Assembly: GCA_045598845.1 (NCBI GenBank)
Contig: JAZRUY010000185.1
Span: 1 to 29,600, forward strand
Direction of reading: 5' to 3'
Length of the DNA: 29,600 nucleotides
Source of the DNA: JAZRUY01 sp045598845
Lineage (GTDB): Bacteria > Verrucomicrobiota > Lentisphaeria > Victivallales > Victivallaceae
Positions 1-8,239 of the stretch are shown piece by piece; position 1 is the stretch's first letter, and every line of letters starts with the position of its first letter. A program made the translations under genes and the position numbers. The notes below the pieces were generated by a model. The model had not been told where the DNA came from and ran no database searches. It saw only the letters and a list, made by a program, of their open reading frames with translations.

Positions 1-335
1 ATGCGCACGGTACCAGTACCAGTTTGAATGACAAATATGAGACGGTGGCGTTGCACCGGGTGTTCGGAGATGCCGCCGGTTTGGCGGTTTCCAGTACTAA
101 AGGTGTAACCGGACACAGCCTTGGCGCGGCCGGAGCGATGGAATCGATCGTATGTGTCCGGAGTATCGAAACAGGAGTGATTCCTCCGACTATTAACTAC
201 GAAACACCGGATCCGGATTGCGATTTGGACTATGTCCCCAATACGGCGAGAGAGCGGATCGTTGACGTGGCTGTGAATTTGAATCTCGGTTTTGGCGGTC
301 ATAACGGCGCTTTGGTTTTTCGCAAGATGAAATAA
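1..335 (+). CDS. fabF: 3-oxoacyl-[ACP] synthase II (KAS II), 3' part
   Basis: This is the C-terminal end of a beta-ketoacyl-ACP synthase, which condenses malonyl-ACP with acyl-ACP in fatty-acid elongation in the cytoplasm. The reading frame is open from base 3 and runs off the left edge, so the gene is 5'-truncated by the window. The visible part starts with AHGTSTSLND, which holds the first catalytic His of the Cys-His-His triad. It continues with the SSTKGVTGHSLGAAGA block, which holds the conserved Lys and the second catalytic His. It ends with the Gly-rich LGFGGHNGALVF motif near the C terminus. About 110 of roughly 410 residues are present. Nothing looks degraded. KAS I (FabB) is the main alternative, but the DPDCDLDYVPN stretch fits FabF better. 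Confidence 0.93.
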   Translation, partial: AHGTSTSLNDKYETVALHRVFGDAAGLAVSSTKGVTGHSLGAAGAMESIVCVRSIETGVIPPTINYETPDPDCDLDYVPNTARERIVDVAVNLNLGFGGHNGALVFRKMK

Positions 336-342
336 TGCCGGT

Positions 343-381
343 ATTCAAGTTTTTTTCGCGGCAGTGATTTGCCGCTTGAAT
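343..381. other. Nested intergenic inverted repeat
   Basis: Between fabF and the LysM gene, ATTCAAG (343-349) is complementary to CTTGAAT (375-381). Inside it, GCGGCA (358-363) pairs with TGCCGC (370-375) around a 6-base loop. A run of T lies inside the 5' arm and not after the hairpin, so this is not a standard terminator on the plus strand. It may be an RNA processing or regulatory hairpin. Its function is unknown. Confidence 0.3.
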
Positions 382-409
382 TTGGTGAAAATCACAGAGG
401 AGATTCAGA

Positions 410-1159
410 ATGAAAAAGATGTTGTATTCTGTTTTGCCGGGGCTCGCTGTTTTGCTGGTGTCCGGTTGCGACACTACCAGACTTGCCGAAGTTCCGCTCA
501 GCAGGGAAGAAGCGGAATGGGAACGGGTAATTTCTCAAAGTTATCCCGGTTATCAGCCGCCGAAAACCAAAGTCGCCGCCATTCGCGGCAATATGCCGCC
601 CCCCGAAATGCTGGCCGGTACGGCGCCGATGACGATGACGGAATTTACCCCTGTTGCTCCGGCCGATGCTCCGGCCGGTGAGGGTGCCGCCGATGCGTTG
701 CCGGATGCTTCTGCCGGTGAAGTTATCCCTGATACTCCGGTTGATACTTCATTGCCGGATGCCGCCGCGGATATTCCGGCTGATGCTCCTGCCGGTGAAG
801 TTTCCGTCGCCGCCACTGTTGAGGAACCGGATGCTGCTGATAAGGCGAAAGACACGGCGGATGGTAATGCCGCCGTATCCGAATCACCGTCCGGGACCGA
901 ATCTGTCACAGCTGAATCTGAAACTCCGGCCCGGGTGGAATTGACTCCGGAAAAGGAAAAAGCTTCCGAAGCGGTTGCCGCTCCCGCCGCTCCCGCGGTT
1001 GAATATGCGGTGTGTCCGGGAGATACTTTAACCGGTATCGCCGCAAAGTTTTACAAAGATGCTAATCGCTGGCCGGTTATTTTTAAAGCTAATTCCGAAA
1101 AAATAACTGATCCCAACCGGCTGAAAGTCGGAGTGAAATTGCTGATCCCTCAACTTTGA
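410..1159 (+). CDS. LysM-domain lipoprotein with low-complexity linker
   Basis: A 249-residue predicted lipoprotein that probably anchors a peptidoglycan-binding LysM domain to a membrane. The start at 410 has a GAGGAG ribosome site just upstream. Residues 1-20 form a lipoprotein signal peptide ending in the lipobox LVSGC, so Cys20 should be lipidated. Residues from about 75 to 195 are a disordered Ala/Pro/Asp/Glu-rich linker with repeated units such as PADAPAGE. The C-terminal 50 residues (EYAVCPGDTLTGIAAKFY through LKVGVKLLIPQL) are one LysM repeat of the usual length. No catalytic domain is visible. It is followed by a strong terminator and so is probably not co-transcribed with phoH. Family confidence is high for LysM; the specific role is unknown. 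Confidence 0.85.
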   Translation: MKKMLYSVLPGLAVLLVSGCDTTRLAEVPLSREEAEWERVISQSYPGYQPPKTKVAAIRGNMPPPEMLAGTAPMTMTEFTPVAPADAPAGEGAADALPDASAGEVIPDTPVDTSLPDAAADIPADAPAGEVSVAATVEEPDAADKAKDTADGNAAVSESPSGTESVTAESETPARVELTPEKEKASEAVAAPAAPAVEYAVCPGDTLTGIAAKFYKDANRWPVIFKANSEKITDPNRLKVGVKLLIPQL

Positions 1160-1176
1160 TCGGGGAACGAATTTTC

Positions 1177-1220
1177 GGCGCGGGCTTGAAATTATTTTGA
1201 TTTCAGGAGCGCGCCTTTTT
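1177..1220 (+). terminator. Rho-independent terminator after the LysM lipoprotein gene
   Basis: GGCGCG (1177-1182) pairs with CGCGCC (1210-1215). Inside it, CTTGAAAT pairs with ATTTCAGG, with one G:U pair. TTTTT follows at 1216-1220. The hairpin sits 18 bases after the lipoprotein stop and 28 bases before the phoH start. phoH would then need a promoter in this short gap or readthrough; I see no convincing promoter there. Confidence 0.7.
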
Positions 1221-1247
1221 GTTTTTCGCGCTGTCGGAACCGATTTT

Positions 1248-2204
1248 ATGGAAAACAGATTTTTCTTTGATACAGGAGTGACCTTAAGGGATATTTGCTG
1301 CGGCAATGCGGAGCGGGCATTGCGGGAGATTGAAAATGTGTTCGGAGTTCATCTGATCGCCAGAGATAACTGGATTCAGATATCAGGACCGGATGTTTCC
1401 TCAGGCAGAACGGAGCGAATGCTGTCGCGGCTCTCCGATTTTTATAAATTGAAGCAGCGCCGTATTGATTCCCGTGATTTTGATTTTATTTGCCGGATTT
1501 ATGCGGAAGGCAGGGAGGATGAATTTCAATCTTTGTGGGACGAACGGATAACCGTCAGTCCGCGCAAGCCGGAGATTATACCGCGCAGCGGCAATCAGCG
1601 GGAATACATCCGGCTGATGCGCAAATGTGAAGTGGTGTTCGGCATCGGTCCCGCTGGTACCGGAAAAACATATTTGGCTATGGCTATGGCGATTTCAGAA
1701 TTTCTCAGAGGCGATATCGCAAGGATAATTCTGACTCGACCGGCGCGTGAATCCGGTGAGAATCTCGGTTACTTGCCAGGCAGTCTTGAAGATAAAATAA
1801 TGCCGTATCTGCGCCCGTTGTATGATGCTCTTTATGATATGCTGGGGCAGGATGAAGTCGCGGATTTAATGTCGAAGGGAATTATCGAAGTCGCTCCGCT
1901 CGCTTTTATGCGCGGCCGTACTTTGAATAACGCTTTTGTGGTGTTGGATGAAGCGCAGAATACGACTTCCGAACAGATGCTGATGTTCCTTACCAGAATG
2001 GGATTCCATTCTAAGATTGTCGTTACCGGAGATCCGTCCCAATCGGATCTGCAAAGCCGGGAAAAATCCGGTTTGCTGCAGGCTGAACGCTGTTTAGACG
2101 GTATTGGCGGTATCGGATTTATTCGGTTTTCCACTGCGGATGTAGTCCGGCATCGGCTTTTGGAAAAGATTATTCTGGCTTATAACGGAGATGCTGAACA
2201 ATGA
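1248..2204 (+). CDS. phoH: PhoH-family ATPase (YbeZ-like)
   Basis: A 318-residue PhoH/YbeZ-type P-loop ATPase. Family members are linked to RNA metabolism and usually sit next to ybeY, as here, where they are thought to act with YbeY in rRNA maturation. The ATP site shows Walker A as GPAGTGKT near residue 135 and Walker B as VVLDEAQNTT near residue 233. VVTGDPSQSDL follows, as in other PhoH proteins. The ATG at 1248 (MENRFFF) is chosen because in-frame upstream codons run back into the terminator hairpin. The Shine-Dalgarno site is weak. The stop overlaps the start of the next gene in ATGA, which points to translational coupling. The length is typical of the family. Confidence 0.93.
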   Translation: MENRFFFDTGVTLRDICCGNAERALREIENVFGVHLIARDNWIQISGPDVSSGRTERMLSRLSDFYKLKQRRIDSRDFDFICRIYAEGREDEFQSLWDERITVSPRKPEIIPRSGNQREYIRLMRKCEVVFGIGPAGTGKTYLAMAMAISEFLRGDIARIILTRPARESGENLGYLPGSLEDKIMPYLRPLYDALYDMLGQDEVADLMSKGIIEVAPLAFMRGRTLNNAFVVLDEAQNTTSEQMLMFLTRMGFHSKIVVTGDPSQSDLQSREKSGLLQAERCLDGIGGIGFIRFSTADVVRHRLLEKIILAYNGDAEQ

Positions 2205-4528
2205 ATGGAGACAGTATCGGATTTATCCGGCACGCTAAAGTGTTCGTCCGCAATATCCAGGCGCGCAGGGTGAGTTTGCAGAAGCATTTGGACAGTTCCG
2301 CTGTCTCCCGTATTTTTATCGCGGTAACCATTTGGATAACCGCTGCGGTCTTGCTTACCATGGCATCCCGTCTGCATACCATCGGGACTCTTGAGTTGTC
2401 CGAAGGAAACCGCGCACGGCGCGGTATCGTTGCGAAAATAGGGTTCAGCTATACGGATACTATGGAAACCGCGGCGCTTATCAACCGGGAACTGGAGGAA
2501 ATCCCGTTTTATTTTAAAATAAGTAAAGATGCCAATGATCGTATTCTGACCAATTTCGATACATTTTTCGCTTCTGATAAGGGTGGGAACAGTGAAGCGC
2601 TTCCGGTTTGGGACAAGTGGCGGCGGGCATTTGCCGAGGACGAGGAGGCATTGCGGAATTTCCGTCATAAATTAAATTCTGTTCTTGCGAGCGGAGTGCT
2701 GCCTGCCGGAGAATATGCGGCAATGCCGGCGGGACATCAGGTCAGAGTAATGGATTCCGATGGCCGTATTTTGAATGCCAAACCGGCAGGGATTCATAAC
2801 AATCCGCGTAAAGCCGGTGTCAGTATGGCGGAGTATATGCTGAGCTATTATGCGGATATTCCGGCGGAACCGTCGGATATCGAGGAAGCGGCTTATGAGT
2901 TTGAAAGACTGATCGGCGGAGAAGGGAATTTGATACGCAATGATTATTTTCGCGCCGAGGAACAAAAAAAACATAAAGCCGAGCTGACGCCGGTTAAACA
3001 TGATGTGAAAGCCGGTGAAATTTTAGTTCATGAAGATGAATTGGTCAGTCGTGGAATTGCTGATAAACTGAGCGGATATGCCGCGGCGGTGCGCGGCGAT
3101 ATGAACTGTGAATGGCGCCAGTTCGCTTATCATGCCTGGTGGAGTCTGGTTCTGGTGATTTTCGGAGCGTTTTATATGCACCATCTGCACAGTGCGGTGG
3201 TGAAATTCAGCCGCCGACTGTTTTTGCTCGGTTTTGTCATCGTGGTATCCATGCTGGCTAATTATGGCAGCTATTTGATTTTCTGTCGTCTGGCCTCAAG
3301 GTATTCGATCCCTGATGCTCTGGTCGCCGGCGGCATGCCGATTGCTTTCGGCGCGGTGCTGCTGGCGGTTACCATGGGCTACCGCGTTTCGGTTTGCGCC
3401 GGATTTTTCACTTCGTCAATTGCCGCCATGATGCTGTGGCAGGACCGGTCGTTCGATTTTGCCATCAAGGGGATGGTGGTTTGCGGTCTGGCGGCTTTAT
3501 TCGTGCGCAACTCATCTGATTACCGTGAATTTTTCCGTCGTACTATGGCGGCGGTAACATTACTCTGCTGCATAGTCAATCTCAATCTTTGCTTTGACTG
3601 GCAGGGGTATGCCGCGGCGGACAGCACGGAGTCGCATGCCGAAGATATGATGGCGCAAGATGACAGTTCTGTTTTCACGGTTTACGAGTCCGGGCAAATT
3701 GTTGTCAGGAAAAACGGTCTGTTGCTGGTGGCGGGTATCTCTTTGGTCAACGGTTTGACAACTGCTATCGCGTCACTGCTGATGATATTTTTAATGGAAT
3801 CATTCAACGTTTCTACTAACATGGCCTTGATGCTGCTTTGCAGCGGAAGGCATAAACTTATCGAAAGGTTGAAACGCGAAGCGCCCGGTACTTTCGCGCA
3901 CAGCATGGCGGTAGCTACTCTGGCTGAAGATGCCGCCGCCGCCATCGGAGCCAATCCGCTGATTGCCAAAGCGGGAGCGATGTTCCATGATATCGGAAAA
4001 CTTATTCATCCGGAATATTTTACTGAAAACAATCCTGACAGCAACATTTTGCATGACCGCAAAACCCCTTACATGAGCAGTATGATTATTATCAATCATA
4101 CCAAGGCCGGCATGCGGCTGGCATCCAGATACCGTATGTGCAGTACGATTACCGATGCGGTAAGCCAGCATCACGGCAATGATCTGGTACGTTTTTTCTA
4201 CGAAAAAGCCCGCCAGGAGGCCGGAGGTGCGGAGATTGACGAAAGTAAATTCCGTTATCACGGCGCCCCGCCAAAGAGTCGGGAAATGGTGATAATCAGT
4301 CTGGCTGATGCCTGTGAAGCCGCCAGCCGTTCCTTGAAAGGCGCATCGCAAAACACTTTGGAAAAAGAAATCAACGGCATATTTTTCGGGCGGTTCAAAG
4401 GCGGCCAACTGGTCAATTCCGATATAACTTTAAATGAGTTGGCGAAGATTCGGAACTCTTTTATCAAAACTTTGTCCGCAATGCTGCATGTGCGGGTCGC
4501 TTACGATAAAAAAGATAACTGGGGATAA
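2201..4528 (+). CDS. PgpH/YqfF-type 7TM-HD domain phosphodiesterase
   Basis: A 775-residue membrane protein of the 7TMR-HD family, whose characterised member PgpH hydrolyses c-di-AMP. Order of parts: one membrane segment (about 36-55); a large extracytoplasmic domain (about 57-300); seven membrane segments between about 306 and 532; and a cytoplasmic HD domain from about 550. The HD domain shows GTFAHSMAVA (His near 566), MFHDIGK (His-Asp near 595), a further IINHTKAG His and SQHHGND. This is the HDIG metal-site pattern. The start overlaps the phoH stop by 4 bases, and ybeY follows 5 bases after the stop, a phoH-HD-ybeY order common in bacteria. The substrate is inferred from family membership; whether this lineage uses c-di-AMP cannot be seen here. 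Confidence 0.9.
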   Translation: MNGDSIGFIRHAKVFVRNIQARRVSLQKHLDSSAVSRIFIAVTIWITAAVLLTMASRLHTIGTLELSEGNRARRGIVAKIGFSYTDTMETAALINRELEEIPFYFKISKDANDRILTNFDTFFASDKGGNSEALPVWDKWRRAFAEDEEALRNFRHKLNSVLASGVLPAGEYAAMPAGHQVRVMDSDGRILNAKPAGIHNNPRKAGVSMAEYMLSYYADIPAEPSDIEEAAYEFERLIGGEGNLIRNDYFRAEEQKKHKAELTPVKHDVKAGEILVHEDELVSRGIADKLSGYAAAVRGDMNCEWRQFAYHAWWSLVLVIFGAFYMHHLHSAVVKFSRRLFLLGFVIVVSMLANYGSYLIFCRLASRYSIPDALVAGGMPIAFGAVLLAVTMGYRVSVCAGFFTSSIAAMMLWQDRSFDFAIKGMVVCGLAALFVRNSSDYREFFRRTMAAVTLLCCIVNLNLCFDWQGYAAADSTESHAEDMMAQDDSSVFTVYESGQIVVRKNGLLLVAGISLVNGLTTAIASLLMIFLMESFNVSTNMALMLLCSGRHKLIERLKREAPGTFAHSMAVATLAEDAAAAIGANPLIAKAGAMFHDIGKLIHPEYFTENNPDSNILHDRKTPYMSSMIIINHTKAGMRLASRYRMCSTITDAVSQHHGNDLVRFFYEKARQEAGGAEIDESKFRYHGAPPKSREMVIISLADACEAASRSLKGASQNTLEKEINGIFFGRFKGGQLVNSDITLNELAKIRNSFIKTLSAMLHVRVAYDKKDNWG

Positions 4529-4533
4529 TATAA

Positions 4534-5028
4534 ATGAAAAAACTGTTTTACCGGTGGGAAGCATCCGGTTCCGCTCCCTGTCCGAACCGCCGGTTGTTGA
4601 GCAGGCTTGCGGCTGGGGGTGCCGCCGCCGCCGGATTGCCTCGGGATATAGATTGGAATTTATCTGTCCGCTTTGTCCGTGACGCGGCCATGACAAGCGC
4701 AAACCGCGAATTTGTCGGGCATGAAGGCACCACGGATGTGATAACTTTCAATTATCTTGACGCATTGGATTCGTTTTTTCCCGGCGATACCGGAATAGAA
4801 CTCATTATCTGTGCCGATGCGGCCATCCGCGAAGGCGCAAAACGATCCGATTCCGGTTATTCCGGGGAAATGGCACTGTATTTGACACACGGTCTGCTGC
4901 ACTGTGCCGGTGAGGATGACTTAACTCCGGAAACCGCTGTTTCAATGCGCCGGCGGGAACAGGAGGTCCTTAATATTTTGAAGCGTAATTTTGATTTCCG
5001 TCTGGTTTTTCCGCCGCCGCGAAATTAA
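4534..5028 (+). CDS. ybeY: Endoribonuclease YbeY
   Basis: A 164-residue YbeY, the metal-dependent RNase used in 16S rRNA 3'-end maturation and ribosome quality control. The family signature HEGTTDVITF is at residues 63-72, and the metal motif THGLLHCAGEDD is at 118-129. The first two zinc ligands (His119, His123) are present. The third position of H-x3-H-x5-H is Asp129 instead of His, and it is not clear whether this is a lineage variant or a loss. The gene follows the HD-domain gene directly. Its stop overlaps the stop of the convergent exonuclease gene by 4 bases, so the two transcripts end in each other with no terminator in between. Confidence 0.9.
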   Translation: MKKLFYRWEASGSAPCPNRRLLSRLAAGGAAAAGLPRDIDWNLSVRFVRDAAMTSANREFVGHEGTTDVITFNYLDALDSFFPGDTGIELIICADAAIREGAKRSDSGYSGEMALYLTHGLLHCAGEDDLTPETAVSMRRREQEVLNILKRNFDFRLVFPPPRN

Positions 5029-6002
5029 AACAGTTCCTCTTGTACCGGCAGGGTTACGCAGTTTGAAGATTCCCGAGCGGTTGCGGAACCGGCGAATAAA
5101 TCTAAATCATCTCCGCCTCCGTTGCTTTTTTTACAGAATTTGCCGATATCCTTCAATACGCCGTGCAATTCATACTTTCGGCATATTTCAGTTACCGCAT
5201 CCCAATCCGGCGGATTACGCCGGCAGCTGTCGCCGCCCTTCAGCTCCTGCGGTAACTCGTCTTTCAGCGCTACCAGCCGGAGATTTTTTCTTATAAGGTC
5301 TAAATAAGGCAATATTTTATGGCCGTTTTTGACTTCCTGCAATTTTTCCGGGTGTGCCAGCCATTCCGCGCATCCGCCGCCGGTATTCAGCATCAAGGCC
5401 GCGGTTTTCGGTCCGATTCCGGGAACTCCGGGAATATTATCCGCACTGTCTCCGACTAAGGCCAGATAATCACATATCCGCTCCGGATATACGGCGAATT
5501 TTTCCAGCACTTCACGCTTCCCTCTGGCGGTGAATCCTCCCCCCGCCGCCGGTATCAGCATAATTACGCTGTCACTTACAAGTTGGGATAAATCTTTATC
5601 GCTTGACACTATAAAAACTTTGCCGCCGCCCTTATAGGCATGCGCCAAACCGGCGATCAGATCATCCGCTTCGTAATTGTCATGCTGCAGCAGCGGCCAT
5701 CCGAATGCCGAAGCCATCTGTTTTATTACCGGCAATTGCAACCGCAGTGCATCCGGCATCGGCGGCCGGTTGGCTTTATAGGCAGGCAGAATGTCGCACC
5801 TGAATTGCACTTTGCCGCAATCGAACAGCATGGCGCCGGTATCCGAAGGATAACAGCGTTCGATCATAAACAGCAATCTGGTGAACACTGCCAGCGCGTT
5901 GGTTGGAAATCCCTGGGAATTGCTGAGATTTTTAACTGCGTAAAACGCTCTGAAAATTTGACTGAAAGCATCGATTAGAATGCAATTTTCATTCATGCTC
6001 AT
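5025..6002 (-). CDS. Stand-alone 5'-3' exonuclease (Pol I N-domain type)
   Basis: A 325-residue protein like the 5' nuclease domain of DNA polymerase I, with no polymerase domain. Such enzymes remove RNA primers and flaps during DNA replication and repair. Visible motifs are LIDAFSQIFRAFYA at the N terminus, YEADDLIAG and SSDKDLSQLV with the metal-binding acidic residues, and GDSADNIPGVPGIGPKTA, the helix-hairpin-helix region that holds DNA. The start ATG at 6002 overlaps the stop of the upstream gene in ATGA; a second in-frame ATG at 5996 is possible. It is the last gene of the leftward run. About 70 C-terminal residues after the nuclease core are poorly conserved and acidic. A Pol I elsewhere in the genome may keep or lack its own 5' nuclease domain; this cannot be seen here. 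Confidence 0.88.
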   Translation of the reverse strand: MSMNENCILIDAFSQIFRAFYAVKNLSNSQGFPTNALAVFTRLLFMIERCYPSDTGAMLFDCGKVQFRCDILPAYKANRPPMPDALRLQLPVIKQMASAFGWPLLQHDNYEADDLIAGLAHAYKGGGKVFIVSSDKDLSQLVSDSVIMLIPAAGGGFTARGKREVLEKFAVYPERICDYLALVGDSADNIPGVPGIGPKTAALMLNTGGGCAEWLAHPEKLQEVKNGHKILPYLDLIRKNLRLVALKDELPQELKGGDSCRRNPPDWDAVTEICRKYELHGVLKDIGKFCKKSNGGGDDLDLFAGSATARESSNCVTLPVQEELF

Positions 6003-6364
6003 TTGTCCGTGGTACAGTTGAAAAATTTGAAATCAGAATTGAAATCTTCTCTTTTGTCCTCCGGCGAGGCCGACAATATCCGGTGTTTTATCAGCATATA
6101 TATAATCTCGCCGAAATCATCAGCGCATCCGATATGCCAGCGCCGGAATATCAAGGGCGCCAGACAACCGTATTGTTGGGTGGCGAAATCTCTCGCACCA
6201 AGCAACAGTTCCTCCGCGGTAACATGACCGGGGCTGGATTTGCCCTGTACCGTGAACGTTACTGTTTCCGCGGCGAATTCCAGCGCATCATGAGGATAAA
6301 GACTGTCTTCTTTACGGCAAATGCGCTCAAAATCAGTCAACGGCTGTCGGTCGTACCATTTCAT
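5999..6364 (-). CDS. Minf_1886 family conserved protein
   Basis: A 121-residue protein I recognise as Minf_1886 type, a small family known mainly from Verrucomicrobia, Planctomycetes and relatives and of unknown function. The diagnostic central stretch runs from HVTAEELLLGARDFATQQYG through the IFRRWHIGCADDFGEI segment to the acidic EDFNSDFKF tail, matching the family pattern of HVxGQELLxGIRxxAxxQFG followed by WGIxxTxDFGEIVF. There is no signal peptide or membrane segment. It starts 6 bases after the mlaD stop and overlaps the exonuclease start by 4 bases, so it is surely co-transcribed with both. The assignment rests on remembered family pattern. Confidence 0.75.
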   Translation of the reverse strand: MKWYDRQPLTDFERICRKEDSLYPHDALEFAAETVTFTVQGKSSPGHVTAEELLLGARDFATQQYGCLAPLIFRRWHIGCADDFGEIIYMLIKHRILSASPEDKREDFNSDFKFFNCTTDK

Positions 6365-6370
6365 GCTGGT

Positions 6371-7354
6371 TTAATCGCCCGGCAATGCGCGGCCGCGGAT
6401 CAGTGCGTCCGGCTGGTCTTTGAGTATTTCCACAACTTCGTTTAAGTTGTCCGCCAGCCGGTTTATTTTGGCCAGCGAATTAAGGGCTTCTTCCTGCATA
6501 TTGATAAATGCGTACGATGATTCCCTCAGGGCGCCTGTGCTTTCCCCGATTTTCGCATTGGCAATCTCTTCCCTGATACTGTCGCTGAGTTGATGCAGCG
6601 AACTCATATTCGCATTTAAGTCATCCATGATTCGAACCAGCCGCTTTTCATCTACCACGTTGGAAACAGCCAGTGAAATCCTTTTCAGGTTTTCTATGGT
6701 ATCCGACAATTCTTTCTGCAAATTATGCATTTCCGGCGAATCGAGCATCCGGTTAAGCTGATTCAATGCGGTTACTGTGGAGGACGATATTCCATCGAAA
6801 TCAATTTTTGAAATACGATCCAACGCTATTTCTATTGAATTGAAAATATCGTGCATAGTCGATGGTACTGACGGAACATAGACGTTTCCGGAGTTTATTT
6901 TTATCCCCTGGGGAATCGGCGGCACCGGCTGGTCTTTTTCAGCAAAATAGTCAAAATCTATATATCGGCCGCCGGTTACTCCGGCATATTCGATCCGGCA
7001 CCGCATTCCCTCCTTGATGGCCTTTATCACATAGAGGTCGAAATCGTCCTTTTCAAATTTATTTTCACCTTCTTTCGGAATGAGTTTGCCGAGATCGATG
7101 TCCATGTCCACCAGCACTATTTTCGCCGCCGGCTGTACGCTCACCCTCTTGACAGTTCCTATCTGTACTCCGCAATAGGTTACTTGAGATCCGACTTGAA
7201 TTCCTTTTACCGATTCATTGAAAGAAGTGGTCAGATAACCTTTTTCCACAAACAGATCCGACAGACCGAGCCAAAACAGCATTGCGATGAAAAGTGCGAT
7301 TCCCCCGGCTACCACGATTCCCCCGGTCAGATTTTTTTTCTCGTCTTTTGTCAT
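6371..7354 (-). CDS. mlaD: MlaD-like MCE-domain lipid transport protein
   Basis: A 327-residue MCE protein, the substrate-binding part of an Mla-type ABC system that moves phospholipids between inner and outer membranes. It has one N-terminal membrane segment (GGIVVAGGIALFIAMLFWLGL). The MCE domain follows, with VKGIQVGSQVTYCGVQIGTV and a second conserved stretch ending in GRYIDF. A long helical C-terminal part, probably coiled coil, comes last. The second ATG, at 7354, is chosen because GGAG lies about 8 bases before it; the first ATG, at 7372, has no ribosome site. It sits downstream of mlaE and mlaF. The 85-104 base gap to mlaF is the widest in this operon. Organisms with this system normally have an outer membrane. 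Confidence 0.88.
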   Translation of the reverse strand: MTKDEKKNLTGGIVVAGGIALFIAMLFWLGLSDLFVEKGYLTTSFNESVKGIQVGSQVTYCGVQIGTVKRVSVQPAAKIVLVDMDIDLGKLIPKEGENKFEKDDFDLYVIKAIKEGMRCRIEYAGVTGGRYIDFDYFAEKDQPVPPIPQGIKINSGNVYVPSVPSTMHDIFNSIEIALDRISKIDFDGISSSTVTALNQLNRMLDSPEMHNLQKELSDTIENLKRISLAVSNVVDEKRLVRIMDDLNANMSSLHQLSDSIREEIANAKIGESTGALRESSYAFINMQEEALNSLAKINRLADNLNEVVEILKDQPDALIRGRALPGD

Positions 7355-7458
7355 ATTAACATCTCCGGACATTGATGAAATTTCATATTTGATTTTATTT
7401 CAATCCAGTGCATACATTGTTTCAAATTTTTTAACCGCTGATCCGCCGGTCCGTACTC

Positions 7459-8223
7459 TTAACGCGCTTTCTTTTTCATTCCGTCCCGGTTGAGAAATTT
7501 CCGGACTTCCGGATTGCTGTGCTCCAGCAAATCGGCCGGTGAACCGTCCGCGATTATGGATTTAGTCGCTTTATCCAGCATTACAGCGTGATCGGCGATG
7601 GAGAAAATACTGTCCAACTCATGAGTGACCAGCACAACCGTGGCGCCGAGAGTATCACGCAGATTTAAAATCAACCTGTCCAGACCGGCGGAAGTAACCG
7701 GATCCAGCCCTGCTGACGGCTCATCGAAGAAAAGCAGTTCCGGATTCAGCGCCAGTGCCCTCGCCAGCCCCGCGCGTTTGCACATACCGCCGGATATCTC
7801 GGACGGGAAATACTCCTCGAATCCGCTCAACCCCACCAGAGCGAGTTTTTCCTTGACGGTTTTATCGATTTCTTCCGCAGTCATTTTAGTATGCACCTGC
7901 AACGGCAATGCCACATTTTCCGCAATGGTCATCGAACCGAACAATGCTCCGCCCTGATAAGTTACTCCGAATTTCTTGACAATCTCCAGTTTGGCTTCGC
8001 GGTCCGCTCCTGCAATGTTATTGCCGTTGATAAGAATCTCTCCTTCCAGCGGTTCATACAGGCCGATCAGATTTTTCAGCAATGTACTCTTCCCGCATCC
8101 GGATCCGCCGAGTAAAGTGCAGATTTCTCCGCGTCTGACGTTAAAGGACGCCCGCCGCAGCAGAATTTTATCCGCGGAGTATCCCGTGGTTATTTCCTTT
8201 ACCGCTATGATGACATCGTCCAT
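7459..8223 (-). CDS. mlaF: MlaF-like ABC transporter ATPase
   Basis: A 254-residue ABC ATPase that would power the MlaE permease. Walker A is GGSGCGKST (39-47), the Q-loop Gln is at 90, the signature is ISGGM (143-147), Walker B is LLFFDE (163-168) and the H-loop His is at 201. SGGM in place of SGGQ, and the DEPSAGLDPVTSA block after it, are typical of MlaF/Ttg2A ATPases. It starts 16 bases after the mlaE stop. All catalytic motifs are intact. Confidence 0.92.
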   Translation of the reverse strand: MDDVIIAVKEITTGYSADKILLRRASFNVRRGEICTLLGGSGCGKSTLLKNLIGLYEPLEGEILINGNNIAGADREAKLEIVKKFGVTYQGGALFGSMTIAENVALPLQVHTKMTAEEIDKTVKEKLALVGLSGFEEYFPSEISGGMCKRAGLARALALNPELLFFDEPSAGLDPVTSAGLDRLILNLRDTLGATVVLVTHELDSIFSIADHAVMLDKATKSIIADGSPADLLEHSNPEVRKFLNRDGMKKKAR

Positions 8224-8239
8224 TGTGCCGGTGTTCCGT

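Noticed and set aside
553..944. Antisense and frame-shifted open frames over the LysM linker
   Set aside because: They follow from repeated GCC/CCG-type codons in the low-complexity linker and have no support of their own.
2237..2256. Other GTTCGT-type sequences (for example near 2243, 9411 and 21077) as further invertase sites
   Set aside because: They lie inside intact genes, are not in inverted pairs and lack A/T-rich dyad arms.
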